Assembly: GCA_034509425.1 (NCBI GenBank)
Contig: JAVTVJ010000012.1
Coordinates: 7,971,001-8,035,000, forward strand
Reading direction: 5' to 3'
DNA length: 64,000 nucleotides
From: Eopsaltria australis
Lineage: Eukaryota; Chordata; Aves; Passeriformes; Petroicidae
The translations under genes and the position numbers were made by a program. The notes below the pieces were generated by a model. The model saw only the letters and a program-made list of their open reading frames with translations. It ran no database searches and was not told the DNA's origin. Position 1 is the stretch's first letter. Every line of letters starts with the position of its first letter. Positions 1 to 11,209 of the stretch are shown here, piece after piece.

Positions 1-2470
1 TAAACAGCAGAATTGTCTTTCTCTACCTTGCTTTTAAAACAGTTCTTAAAGGAAAGTATTACCTCAGGGAAGGTACCGAGCTCAGGAAATTTCAGTTCCC
101 AAGATGACAGTTTTATATATTTACAAACAACTTAAAAGCAGAGGGCTGTTCTTTGCAACTGTAACCATAGGAACAGAGACCAGCACCTGCATTAACAGAG
201 GACTGGGATTCCACTCTGCATAAATTACCTCAGCCAAAAAATGCTTACCTACTGAGGCTGTGCAATTAAATAAACATTATTCCAGTATCTCTTTACATCA
301 GTGATGTGAAGCAATCTCTTGCTGTCAGGGAAAGAACTATAGCCTCACAAACTTGTGGCTGTCAAAGCCCCCAGATCTGTTTAGCTTAACAGAGAAGCCA
401 CCTCCCAGCTGTTCTTCCCATTTTGTTTTCACTTGTCTTCCTCTTTTTGATGCACTTCATCTTTTTCAGCCATATTCTTCACACTCCCCTTTCCTGCACT
501 TCTCCTGCTTCTCTGCAAGTAATGCTGAGAAGAAACCAACCTTAAGGTCACTGATTGTGGGGAGGGGTCTTTTAAGGTGACTTCCCTACTCAGAACTGCT
601 GCACTTCATGTGCACTATCCTCTGTTAGAAAACAAAGGATGGTACAGTGTGCTATATCCTGACATGCATCCCCCATACTTAAAGGTTTTCCATCTCCACT
701 ACTGGCTGAGACACCAGACTGCCAGTTTTCATGCCTAGCAGTGAAATGGCACCACATGCCCTAAAGCTAAGGGCTCTGTTAATGAACAACATGCATGTTG
801 TATCTGCAGCACACAGAACAACATTTTGCTCAGTAGAAAAAGTGGTTTTTTTGGATTGTTCTTTTTAATGGAGGATGGATGTGAAAATAAACAAGCCCCA
901 CTGACTTCTTTTAGAGATAAATTTTCTTGCACTTCATAGTAATAAGGATGCAACTGCATTTTTTAATGCATCTGGCAAACACAGATTAGAGTGATAGTAA
1001 AACTGACATGCTGAAGTAGCAGTGATATGCTAAATTTGACATCTTACTCTTGCTAAAGCATCAGGACACCAGAACCAATCATTCATAAAGTCTCCTTTGA
1101 GATTTGTGGAGATCAGGTTGAAGCAACAGTCAATGGTTGTTGTTTTACATTTATTGGAATGTAAAGCCAAAAAGAAAAAATCCAAGTATGCAAATACAAA
1201 GAATCTATTAAGCAAATTGTGCAGCAGTGTTAGGCCAACAAAAGCAAAAAAACAATTTAAAATATGATTCATACTATCCTATGTCCAAACAATTAGAACA
1301 TTCACAAAACATTCCTCTTTTAAGCTATTTTTCATGTAGCCCAACATAATTTCCAGTTACTTGTCATGAAATTATTAGCTGATATAACTCACTGTATTTT
1401 ACATTTCATCTTAGTTCTTACTGCTGGAAAGTTAGAGAGGGGTAGAGAGAAATGCTGCTAAACAGCATCTACTTTCTCAAATAAAAAAAGTTCAGTCTTC
1501 AGTCCCAAGTCTCTGCCTGATCACCTTGTTGCAATTATATTAATTTACTTCAAGACTTCCTTTTGAAGTGAACCAACTACTTCCATCCAAGACAAAACTG
1601 GAGCATAATTTGGAGACTATTTCACTCCAGGGACTGGTTGCTTCAGGCAAGAGGATCAGGACTGTGCCCAGCTGGGGTCCCTCCATCCCAAAGAGTCATT
1701 CAGTCATTTCCCACCAGGCTTCATCCCCTGTACTTTCCTGCCACCTCCAAGGGCTCGCAACATACACTTTGGTCTTAAAACTACAGGAACATGCCTCTGG
1801 CACACTGTGGCACTCCTTGGAGTATTTGAGGAACTGCAGAAAAATTACATCCAACACACTTCTTTCCATCTTCCCTCAAAACAAAAGACATTTTGGAACA
1901 ACAAGGAGCATAAGGAAACTGCTGTGGAAGAACTACAGCTATTCATACAGTGTCAGGTACCATTCACCTCCAATACCTCCTCTCTGGTTGTCAAAAATGA
2001 CTGTGAAAAGATATTTTTAAGTGTGTGTATATAGTACTGGGAACAGCAGGGGGATGCAGGCTGTGTGCATTATACTTGCACAGTGCTCAGCAAAACAGAG
2101 GCTCATTTCTCCCATGATTTCTGAAAGCTGTCTTCATTAACCCATTCTTCAAGTCTCGCAACAGCAACAACAGACCCACAGCAGATGCCCATTCTTCTCT
2201 GTATCACGGGCAAATTCTCCCCACATTCAACACATGGCACATTTATAAAGACTGTGCTTCCACACAGAAGCTTCAGACCCTGTGCTTTCATAGTAGCTCT
2301 TAAATAGGTCTTTATGAGAGGTGTTTTTTTAGGAGATTTTTTTTCTGAGAAATGGTCATTTTCTAGTTACCATTGGTTACCTTATATTCTTGTGATATGA
2401 CAATTCTTGGAAAGGGATGATTGTGATTACCCTCTACTGTCTCCCAAAAGCTCTCGATCCAGATTTTATA
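1..2470. other. Unique non-coding DNA, no gene recognised
   Basis: AT-rich, CpG-poor sequence with no repeat family or exon that I recognise. The longest open frame (about 1568-2020, plus strand) has no motif, low-complexity composition or splice context suggesting coding. A 62-codon frame on the minus strand (2103-2291) has a cysteine pattern (CxxCG, then CCG 13 residues on) but matches no family I know; it is discussed as a finding. Otherwise I see nothing in this interval. Confidence 0.6.
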
Positions 2471-2472
2471 TA

Positions 2473-3565
2473 GATTCACAGAATGCTATGGTTGGAATGG
2501 ACCTCAAAGATCATCTAGCCCCAACCTCCCCTGCCATAGTCAGGCAGGCCTCCCACTAGCCCAGGTTGTTCAAGGACTTATCTAACCTGGCCTTGAACAC
2601 TGCCAGGGTTGGGGCATCCAAAACCTCCCTGGACAACCTGTTCCACTGTTCCTGTGTCTCACTACCCTCTAGGTAAAGAATTTCTTCCTAATACCTAACC
2701 TAGATTTTCCCTCTTTCAGTTTGTACCCATTATTCTTTGTCCTATCACTACAGTTCCTGACAAAGAACCCCCTCTTTGGCTTCCCTGCAGGCCCCCTTCA
2801 GATACTGGAAGGCTGCTGTGAGTTCTCAGCCTGTCTTTGTAGGGAAGGTGCTCCAGTCCTCTCATCAGCTTCATGGCCTCCTCTGGACTTGCTCCAACAG
2901 TTCCATGTCCTTCTTATACTGGGGACACCAGAACTGTACACAGCACTCCAGGTGGAGTCTCACAAGAGCAGAGTAGAGGGGAAAAATCCCCTCCCTCGAC
3001 CTGCTGCCCACACTCCTTTGGGTGCAACCCAGGGCACTTTTGGCTTTCTGGGCTGTGAGTGCATTTGCCAGCTCATGTTGAGTTTTTCATCAACCACTGC
3101 CCCCAAGTCTTTCTCCTCAGGGCTGCTCTCAGTCACTTCTCTGCCCAGCCTGGGGGTGTGCCTGGGATTGCCACAGCCCAGCCATAGGACCTTGCACTTG
3201 CTCTATTGAACTTCACAAGGTTTGCATTGACCTGCCTGTCCAGGTTCCTGTGGATGGCATCCCATCCCTCCAGTGTGTCGACTGCACCACACAGCCTGGT
3301 GTCATCAGTGAACTTGCTGAGGGTGCGTTCAATCCCAGTGTCCATGTCACCAACCAAGATGTTGATTAGTACTGGCCCCAGTACCAACCCCTGAGGGACA
3401 TCACTCGTCACTGGTCTTCATGTAGACAGTGACCCGTTGACCACAACTCTGAGTGTGACCATCCAGCCAGCTCTTTATCCACTGGGTGGTCCATCCACCA
3501 AATCCATGTGTCTCCAATTTAGAGACAAGGACATCATGAGGGACAGTGTCAAATACATTGCATGT
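2473..3565 (-). mobile_element. CR1 LINE retrotransposon, 5'-truncated, ~1.1 kb
   Basis: Read on the minus strand this is the 3' third of a CR1 non-LTR retrotransposon: the C-terminal part of the reverse transcriptase followed by the 3' untranslated region. On the plus strand it begins with the reverse complement of the CR1 tail (cacagaatgctatggttgga). Next come the inverted forms of the usual CR1 3' motifs, such as cctggacaacctgttccact and gaatttcttcctaatacct. Family members normally reach about 4.5 kb with two ORFs, so this copy lacks ORF1, the endonuclease and most of the RT. The boundaries are estimated from where similarity to remembered CR1 structure fades; I could not verify target-site duplications. 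Confidence 0.95.
3133..3565 (-). pseudogene. Decayed CR1 ORF2 reverse transcriptase fragment
   Basis: Two overlapping minus-strand reading frames carry consecutive pieces of a CR1 reverse transcriptase. The upstream piece (3401-3565) shows the [14 protein letters not shown] and WLDGHTQ blocks. The downstream piece (3133-3411) shows DVPQG-LVLGPVL, then the catalytic palm motif as FTDD (3301-3312; usually FADD), then LCGAVDTLEG. The two pieces lie in different frames, so there is a frameshift near 3401-3411. Similarity is lost again after the KFN motif, which implies a second frameshift. The two catalytic aspartates remain, but the protein cannot be made intact. It would have copied CR1 RNA at the nuclear insertion site. 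It is a pseudogene inside the mobile element, not a host gene. Confidence 0.92.
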
Positions 3566-3858
3566 GAAAGACCACATGCAGGGGCAAAGAAAGAAAACAG
3601 TAATCAATTCTGCCTTTATGTTCAACCACTTGCAAAGCTGGAGGAAAATTATCAGAAAAAGGCTAGATCAAAGAGATCTCCAGAGCTGACACCATTCTGT
3701 TCTTCGGACACACACTGATCTAACTTATATTAAGCAAACTAAAGTAATAAGGAATGGCCCCAGAGGGAAAATGTAATCAGATCAGTAGGAAGAATTTGGG
3801 GTTTTTTAAAATTACTATATTCATTACATTGGTTGTCTGAGCTCTCTCCAAGCTAATG

Positions 3859-3866
3859 ATGCAAAT
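3859..3866 (+). promoter_or_regulatory. POU octamer-like site (ATGCAAAT)
   Basis: An exact ATGCAAAT octamer lies inside the longer near-palindrome atgcaaatgcat, next to a homeodomain-like ctaatgat. POU-domain factors (OCT family) bind this octamer. One 8-mer is expected about once per 65 kb per strand by chance, so this site alone is weak evidence. It gains a little weight from a second exact octamer 0.8 kb away. Confidence 0.25.
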
Positions 3867-4629
3867 GCATTACAGTTCAATGCAATACAGGGACTATCCC
3901 AATTGGAAAGGCCTCATTTAAAATATGCTGGCTAAGATCTTCTAGCCCTTGGTTGCACTGGGAAAGCACAGCTTCAAATTAGCTCCAAAAATGCTGTACA
4001 AGAAAACCAGAGTCATCATGTTTACTACACTTTGCTGAGGCTTGGAGTGACTTTGTGTTTGCTGTTGCATTTCAAAGCATACCTTGTGGCTTTAAGTCTT
4101 GTTTCCTGAACTGACTTTCAGGTATTTTCCATGCTCTTGGCAAGCTCAAGGATATGAGAATTAAGAGATATTTATTATCTTGTGAAACTCCTAACTTTAC
4201 CTCAGGCTTTTACAGAAAGAAGATGAGAGCTGAGTTCCTACAGAACATTTCCAAAGGCTGCTGACAATTTGTTTCATATTTCTGTATTGACTCTTAAAAG
4301 GCAGCCCTGGAAAGTAACATTCTATTTTCCTTGAAATCCCAGCAAAAATTCACAAGAGCAGCAATAACAAAAGAAATTACTGAGCATGATATTGCTTGAT
4401 GTCTTAACTCCCTACATCACAACCAACTTTTCGATAAGTGCAAGTTTATTTTGGTATAGAAAGAAGCCACTGCCCTGGCTGATCAGGGTTGCAGACTGAG
4501 GATCAATGGTGATATACTTTACTGATTGAAATTAAGGGCAGTGGCGACAAGTGAATCACCTTACCACTTCCTAACCACTTTTTGCATCAGCTAAACATTG
4601 GTAACTGCCCACCTGAGTGTCTCTCATTT

Positions 4630-4790
4630 GCCTCAGATGCAAATACAATGTATTGTGAAGGATTAATTGCACACCGTTTGACACACGAGCTGGCATCTGA
4701 CTATGCATATGATCTTACGTGCACATTAATTGTGAATCAAATCATCACATCGCCTTAACTCTCCACGTATCTTCTGACTGCATCAGTCCA
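4630..4790. promoter_or_regulatory. Candidate conserved non-coding/enhancer block
   Basis: This 160 bp block contains an exact octamer ATGCAAAT (4637-4644), two TAATTG homeodomain cores, a TGCATATG element and an acgtgcac core. It keeps about five CpG dinucleotides within ~110 bp, although the surrounding DNA is AT-rich and CpG-poor. Retained CpG and dense factor motifs without an open frame are typical of conserved developmental enhancers. This is inference from composition only; no alignment was possible. Confidence 0.3.
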
Positions 4791-5849
4791 GGGAGAGGAC
4801 CATGGTGGATTCTCTAGCTCAGCTGATGTAGGGTAAATCATCAAGTCATAGTAACACCAAGTAGGTTTTCACTATACTTTTAGAAGGCCATGTCAGAATA
4901 ATTTATTCTACATGTAACATTACATAGAATACTCAAGCAGTTTTTTATCACCAATTCTGCAAATTAAAACAGTTGTGTAAGAGGCATTGCCAATACAATC
5001 CACTCAAATTTCATGGACCAGGCTCAAAATAAATTTAAAGAAAAAAGTTCTAAGTTATCTTACTTGCCTCCTGGATTTTTTTAGATTTTGGGTTTTTTTC
5101 TAAATCCTCCTAGAATATTTTCATTGTTTCGCTTTAAACCCCACATACTGAAGTCATGCTCTAATGTAAGAACACTGAGATGGTTGAATTTGCATTCAAG
5201 AACAGGGATTAGCAAAAAGCTATTCATTACCATGAGGCTTTAGTTAATAGTGTAGAAGCTACAAATGCAACAAACAAGGCAACATTTTAGTAGCATGTAC
5301 TTCATCAAAGTCATATGTGAATGGGCAATAGAAAGAGTAGCACTTTAGAACATCAACAGAGGACTAAAATCCACAACTAAAAATGACATTTCCTTGCCTG
5401 AGTTTAAGGGATTAAGAAAGTGAAAGCAAGGCTGGTTTTAAAAAGTTGAGATTCGAGTTCACAGAAAATCTCTGAAAAAACTTTGGGTAAACATTATCAA
5501 GTTGTATTTTCACAGAAATAGGTGGCAAATCAGCGATAAAAGACAAACTGCACTTAGCCAAGAAGAAAAGACCAAGTCTCAGACTCTGGTACACTACCTG
5601 AATATACATCCATGGACATTCACAAAAGTCAGGTTTAGCATCATGAACTTAACTTCCCAGGCAAGAAGATACAGAAGCAGGCTCTACTAGCATGATCTAA
5701 CTTTGCAACTCTTTTCAGGCCCTTGGAAATCTTTTTCTTTCAGGAAGGAAGTCTTAAATTGCACTAACAAGACCATTAATGACCCTCAACTTCTGAGTGG
5801 CCTGAGATAACCCTGTTAGAAAACACCAGCTATTTAACATTGTTGCTTT

Positions 5850-5995
5850 AATGGTGTCACTGGTTATATGTCAGCGTAATCGATGCTCTGTCACTTTAAC
5901 TTAATAAGTAGTGTAATTGATGCATTATTACTTTAATTCTTCTTCATTATGAAGGTTATTGAGGTGCACTGTAAGTTAGAGTAATTGGACATTTC
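5850..5995. promoter_or_regulatory. Candidate homeodomain-rich non-coding element
   Basis: A short AT-rich block has repeated TAAT cores (gtaatcgatg, gtaattgatg, gcattatta, gtaattgg) spaced over about 140 bp, with no open frame and no match to a repeat I know. The spacing suggests a cluster of homeodomain or POU sites, but AT-rich sequence yields such cores often by chance. Confidence 0.2.
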
Positions 5996-8900
5996 AATTG
6001 AATGGCTAAGGAGTTTGGAAATAAATAGCTCTAGGATCTAGCACTGATGCTTATCTTTGAAATGTGCATCACATTTATGAACATAAAAATGGATTGGCTT
6101 TGTCAGGGGTAGAGAGGTAGGAAAATATGAAAATAAGATGCTGTTTAGCTTTCTGGATTCTATTTCATATAAGTTGGAGATCCATCTCATTTGTTCTTTT
6201 GTAAACCTCCACAAGGTTCTAAGCACTTCAGAGATCCTGCACCTCTGAAAAAATGTGACATATGCATGCACTTTTCCATTTTTCATAGATGGCTCCACAC
6301 TGCAAGAGCTAAGTATTGCAGAGATGAGGATCTGCCTCCCTTTGCACTGCAAGTAAAGATGACCTTGTCCTGTCTATACTCTGCCTAACCAAAAGCAGTG
6401 TGATCATGGGTGCCACAGCCAAGGCACCACACCAATGCAGTCAAAACTAATTGCATCCAGACCTGATCACTTGTAACTCCACAACTTATCTGCACTGCAC
6501 TATGGTCTCGAATATTTACTATTCTCTGCAACATGTGGGAGACCAGATTGGTCATGAGTTTCAAAATACATCCCCACAAAGGCAGCAATCTCTGATGGGA
6601 GCAGAATGAGTGAGTGCTGCACAAACCTGACTGGGTGCCACACGTTGGTCCAGCCACAAGGACACCAGCTGCATGTTGAAGCCAGCAGGCTTCCAGCTCT
6701 AAGTGTAGCAACTTTTATGGCAAACCAGAATGAAGCAGCAGTTGTAGTATGAGAGACTGTCAGGAACAGTATCCTTACTGAAAACTTTTATGCTTAATCC
6801 CATTTCATTTGGAAAAGGAGGTTTTACAGGTTGATTCTTATTTGAAGAGACAACTCTGCCATGGGGGATTTCAGTGGCAGCATTGAAGAAGTGGAAGACA
6901 GGAAACAATGAAAGAATCTTCTTGATTGAGAGATGAAAGACTTTCGAATTAATCATCTTCTGTTGCAAACATTGAATTGGAAGGACTTTCCTTGTTTCTA
7001 TGAGTAAGAAAAGCAGTGTCTTTTCACTGCCCTCTGATTTTTTAATGCCCCACTAGTCTTCCTAGACTTTAAGAAAGAACGCAGATAAAGGGCACTGGTC
7101 ATTGTACTGAGAGAAGGCTGCCTCTCAAGATGATCTCAAAAAATTGGTTTGGAGCAAATAAATATTAGGGTTTGATCCCACAGGTAAGACTCTTTGTAAG
7201 TTACTTTACAATACTAAATGATCTATCTCCATCTATTGCTCTGTGGCAGAATGAGGAAGAACCATATTATCTGAGGATGCAGTGAGACTGGATGGGATAT
7301 ATTAGTCTGTATCATAATGCTAATGAAGTCACTGATGAGTCAGGAATTAAGCTGAACAGATGATTATTTTTCATTTCTCATTCTAAAAAAGTAATTGGAA
7401 TGTTAAATTACATATGCAGAGAAAATATTGCAGACAATGTTCACAGTCATGAATGTGGTTCTTGGTAACTAAACTGTCATAAATGTTACTTTTATACATG
7501 ATTGCACTCACGTTTTTGCAAATAGCCAGGCCATCCAACAATCTTAGAACCACCATATAGTAAATAAGAAGAGTATATATTGTACAGTATTTCTGTACAA
7601 GAACTGATCTCTATTCCTGGTGAAGCAGTAAGTCATAGGAAGGTACAACACAATGGGGACACTAGACCATAACTGCAAAAGATGGGCTACATTTAGTATA
7701 ACCAGATGTTCCCCTGAATCTTGCACATCATTGCTACAAAAGGTTCCATTATTTTTTATGTGCTTTTTACATATGATTGCTAATCCTTTACAGACTATAA
7801 ATATGACTTTTCATCTGCATAGTTTACAGGAACACATCTACCTCTTTAAAATAAACTCTTTGCAAGGTCTTTCATCAACATGTATGTCATCTTTTGCCAT
7901 TGTGAATTTGCATTAACACACACTAGCAAATGCATTTTAACACTGATTGGCACCAGTTCTTAAGCCCTCTTAAGCTTATTTTTCTGACAGGCAATAGAGC
8001 TTTCTCTTTTTCTACCCTCTCAGAAACTAATTCTCAAACACCCCTTGGTGCAAATAAGAAGGTTGAGGAATACTCCAGTTTAGTCACAAATAACTTGAAT
8101 CACACCCTTGTATCACAGATCCCTGAGCTTGCCAGAAGAATATTTAGTCTAATTGATAAATGGCAGAGACAACTAGTTCTCTGTGGCAATGGCTTACTTA
8201 CATGGACGGATTTATTTGAACTGCATGAAACAGCCTAACTCAATCTGTGCTGGATGGCCCAGCAGACTGCAATAGCTTTCAAATCCCCAATAGACACAGC
8301 TGAATCTGAAACCTGCTTCAACAGAAAAGATCCTTTTTCAAATTTCTTGGCTTTATATACAGCTTGCATGGTCCAGGTCTTTGCAGCCATCATAGCTGGG
8401 GATACAAAGGAACATTCCTATCGCTGAGATGAAGAGATCCCCTTTCCTATATTTTGCCAAGGTTATCTCAGTGCATCTCATTTTGTGACTTTACATAGGC
8501 AATGGACATTGGTGACAGATATTTTTTTCCAGTGATGATTCGGTGTGAGACTATATTTCAGGAAAACTGTGGGGTTTGGCTTAAAAGGGATATCTGCAGT
8601 ACTACAAACAAATCACCTTCAGGTGATCAAACAGACCTGAAAGTATGTGTGACTTTCTGAATATTTTGGTGCTTAATTTCTGCAAAAGTAGAAAGTAAAT
8701 ATAGGCCATACCCTGTCAATCTGCTAAGGAATTCAGAGAGGTTGAAATGCCTCTTCCAGCGATGCGTGGAGCAATCACAGGTTATAATCATAGTAGTATC
8801 ACACTGCCTAAAACAAAGAATATGTTAACATTGTAAGAGTCTAAGTCAGCCCCAAAATTTACTCATTCTATTCTAGTCAGACTTGTTCCAAGGGCTTTTG

Positions 8901-10479
8901 AAAACAAGGAGAAGATGTTACTTTTTGTTCCCCCAAGCCAAAGCGCACCAAGGAGCTACGTAAGTATTTAATTTCACTCTAGAATTAACATCTCCCACTA
9001 AGCATTTTGGGAAGAATCCTACCATAAAAACTAGCACAACAGCAATGAGAATCGGTGGTTGACTTCAGTTTTTTGTAGTCTCATTGCTCTACTTACTGGG
9101 TCATTTTACATCTTCTGTATGCCACAGGAATATTCAGTGAGTGAAAAAAAAATCAACTTTCCAGGAACAGTGATTTACTATGTGCATATATTATAGGATC
9201 TGAACCACAGAATTTACACCACGGGAAAATATTAACCCTAGAGTTACATAAAGCTGGGGTTAGGGAGCTCTCCACTTGCAATGAGAAGAATGCAGCTGGA
9301 GGTATCCTCCCCAGTAAAGGTCTCTCAACTCGTTTGGATCATCCAAGAAAGGTTCTTCAAAATACTGTTTCTAAAATTACTCTGCAGGTAGTTGTACAAG
9401 AAAAGAAAAACAGGAAGACATAAAAGCTGTGAACTGTTTATGTCTAAACCAGACTAATACATCATAACTATTAGAGGGCAAAAAAGAATCAGACAGTGGT
9501 CAAGACAGTATATAACAGGACAGTAAAACATATTTTCATCTGTGAAATTATAGAGCTACAAGAGCTTTAACTTTAGTATGGTGGCATTTTTCTCCAATAC
9601 TTCTGTAGCAAGTTTCAGGTTTTCTCTGAAAACTACACTTTTAAGTTAAGCATAGTTTTGGTTTATAGTCAATTTGCCTTGAGTTTGTCTCGCTTCAGAT
9701 GCTTCAGAGAGGCTTTGGGAACAGTGGAGTCTAAGCACAGCCCCAAGCCCTCAGCAAGGACCGGGCCAGTGTAGGAGGGAGCACTGGGAGAAGCATTCTC
9801 AGAAACACACTCTGCCTTAGTTTTAGAGGATATTAATTTTCTGTGGATGAGGATTTGAAACCACTCTAATTTTGCACCATGCACATATAAGCATAACCCT
9901 GTGGTTCAAGATTAAATGCTTCAAACAGGACTTCATGTCATTTTCTGCTGAAGAATAAAGGACCAGCAAAACCTTCCAGCATGAGTCAAGTCTGGTTTTA
10001 TAAATGCAGCTAACAAAGGAGCAAATCCCCTCTGACAAGCGCGTGAGGTGTTTGTGCTAGACAAATTAGAAGTACAAAGCCGTGTGTTTAATTCTGACTG
10101 AAAGCAATTGAGAGGTACAAATTGTACCAGAGGAACTTCCTAAATTGAAGGGAACACAGGAAAGAGACTCAAAAAAACAATGCTAAAATGACCTCCACAC
10201 AATGACAGTTGAGAGATGATAAAAACTTAGCAATTTGGAAGGGGAAAAAGGAACAAGGCAAGCAGGACAGCAGAGAAGTAGTCTGGAAGTTTTTAACGTA
10301 TAACTTGTTTTTGAGAACACAAAAGCCCTGCTGCCATGCCTTCTTGGTATATTTCCAGCATTACAGATGAACCCACAGCTTAGTGAACACAAAAGCCAGG
10401 ACTTTTTTCTTTGGTTCCCACTCTTCTTTTTAGCACAAAGGAAGACAGCAATCATGTCAGGAAAGATTTGGTGGCTTTA

Positions 10480-10740
10480 ATTGAGCTGCGGTTGTATCCT
10501 TTTCTGTGTTTTCTATCATGTCAATTTTCCAAGTGGCCATCAAGTTTTTGTCAGCTGAAGCAACCCAAGTATACAAGGGTGACATTTAGAATAGCTCCAG
10601 GATTTGCCGTCCTCCTGGCAGCACTATCAAGAAGGGCTTTAAGCATGCTTAAGTTGACTTTAAATCAAGATGTCAGTTTTGAAATCAGGCTGTCTGCGGC
10701 GTTCTTGTCAATAATGCTGAATTTGACTTAAGCCCCATAC
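10480..10740. promoter_or_regulatory. Candidate conserved non-coding block
   Basis: Non-repetitive, compositionally balanced sequence immediately upstream of a CR1 copy. An open frame of 106 codons (10411-10731, plus) crosses it but has no recognisable domain, and its start lies outside any promoter-like context. The lack of repeats and the even composition are the only reasons to flag it. Confidence 0.15.
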
Positions 10741-10892
10741 ACCTTCATGCATTAACCAGCCAGTATTTGAAGCTATGTTTCTCCAATACATTTCACAATC
10801 TCTTGTCCTTTACTCAGGATTTGGGACATTTGCAGTTTGATAGGGCGAATTTTTTTCCCGTTCTCTTGTAATGGGAAAGCCAAATGCTTGTC

Positions 10893-11209
10893 CTCGCAAG
10901 GGCAAGCACTGGTAGGACAATGGGGAATAGCTTTATGATGAAAGAGCTTAGATTTAGATTTAGATTTAGATTTAGATTTAGACTGGATATTAGGAAGAAA
11001 TTCTTTGCAGTGAGGGTGGTGAATAAGCTGTCTGGAACAAATTGCTCAGAGAAGTTGTGGATGCCCTGCCTCTGGAATTTTTCAAGGCCAGGTTGCATGA
11101 GTCTCTGAGCAGCCTGGTCTAGTGAAATGTGTCCCTGCCATGGCAGGAGAATCTGAATGAAATGATCTTTACAGTCTCTTCCAACCCAAATCATTCTATG
11201 ATTCTATGA
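10893..11209 (+). mobile_element. CR1 LINE 3' end, ~320 bp
   Basis: A plus-strand CR1 tail. It runs from the segment before the 3' UTR (gtaggacaatggggaatagc) through ggatattaggaagaaattct, a gtggtgaataagctgtctgg segment and ggccaggttgcatgagtctc. It ends with ccaacccaaatcattctatg and the duplicated attctatg tail that closes CR1 copies. All ORF2 coding sequence is missing. An expanded hexamer lies inside it (see the next entry). Confidence 0.95.
10948..10982 (+). repeat. (TTAGAT)n microsatellite inside CR1
   Basis: About 5.8 tandem units of TTAGAT. Other CR1 copies usually carry only one or two units of this motif ahead of the ggatattaggaagaaa segment, so the array probably expanded by slippage after insertion. 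In the open plus frame it reads as alternating Arg-Phe, and in the minus frame as Leu-Asn, which explains the odd dipeptide runs in conceptual translations. It is not the vertebrate telomere repeat (TTAGGG). Confidence 0.9.

Larger units (their letters stand above)
3566..10892. other. Unique AT-rich non-coding DNA with regulatory-like patches
   Basis: No exon, RNA gene or known repeat is recognised here. Open frames are short and lack conserved motifs. Roughly 4000-5400 and 8240-9660 hold almost no open frame of 60 codons. Three stretches stand out by motif content and are listed separately: octamer sites near 3.86 and 4.64 kb with a CpG-retaining block at 4.63-4.79 kb, a homeodomain-type AT-rich block at 5.85-5.99 kb, and 10.48-10.74 kb. 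Confidence 0.55.

Noticed and set aside
1568..2020. 150-codon plus-strand frame
   Set aside because: No recognisable domain, no splice or promoter context, and a second frame overlaps it; consistent with chance.
10814..11194. Frames with Arg-Phe and Leu-Asn dipeptide repeats
   Set aside because: They translate the TTAGAT array inside a CR1 tail; not a neuropeptide-like or repeat protein.
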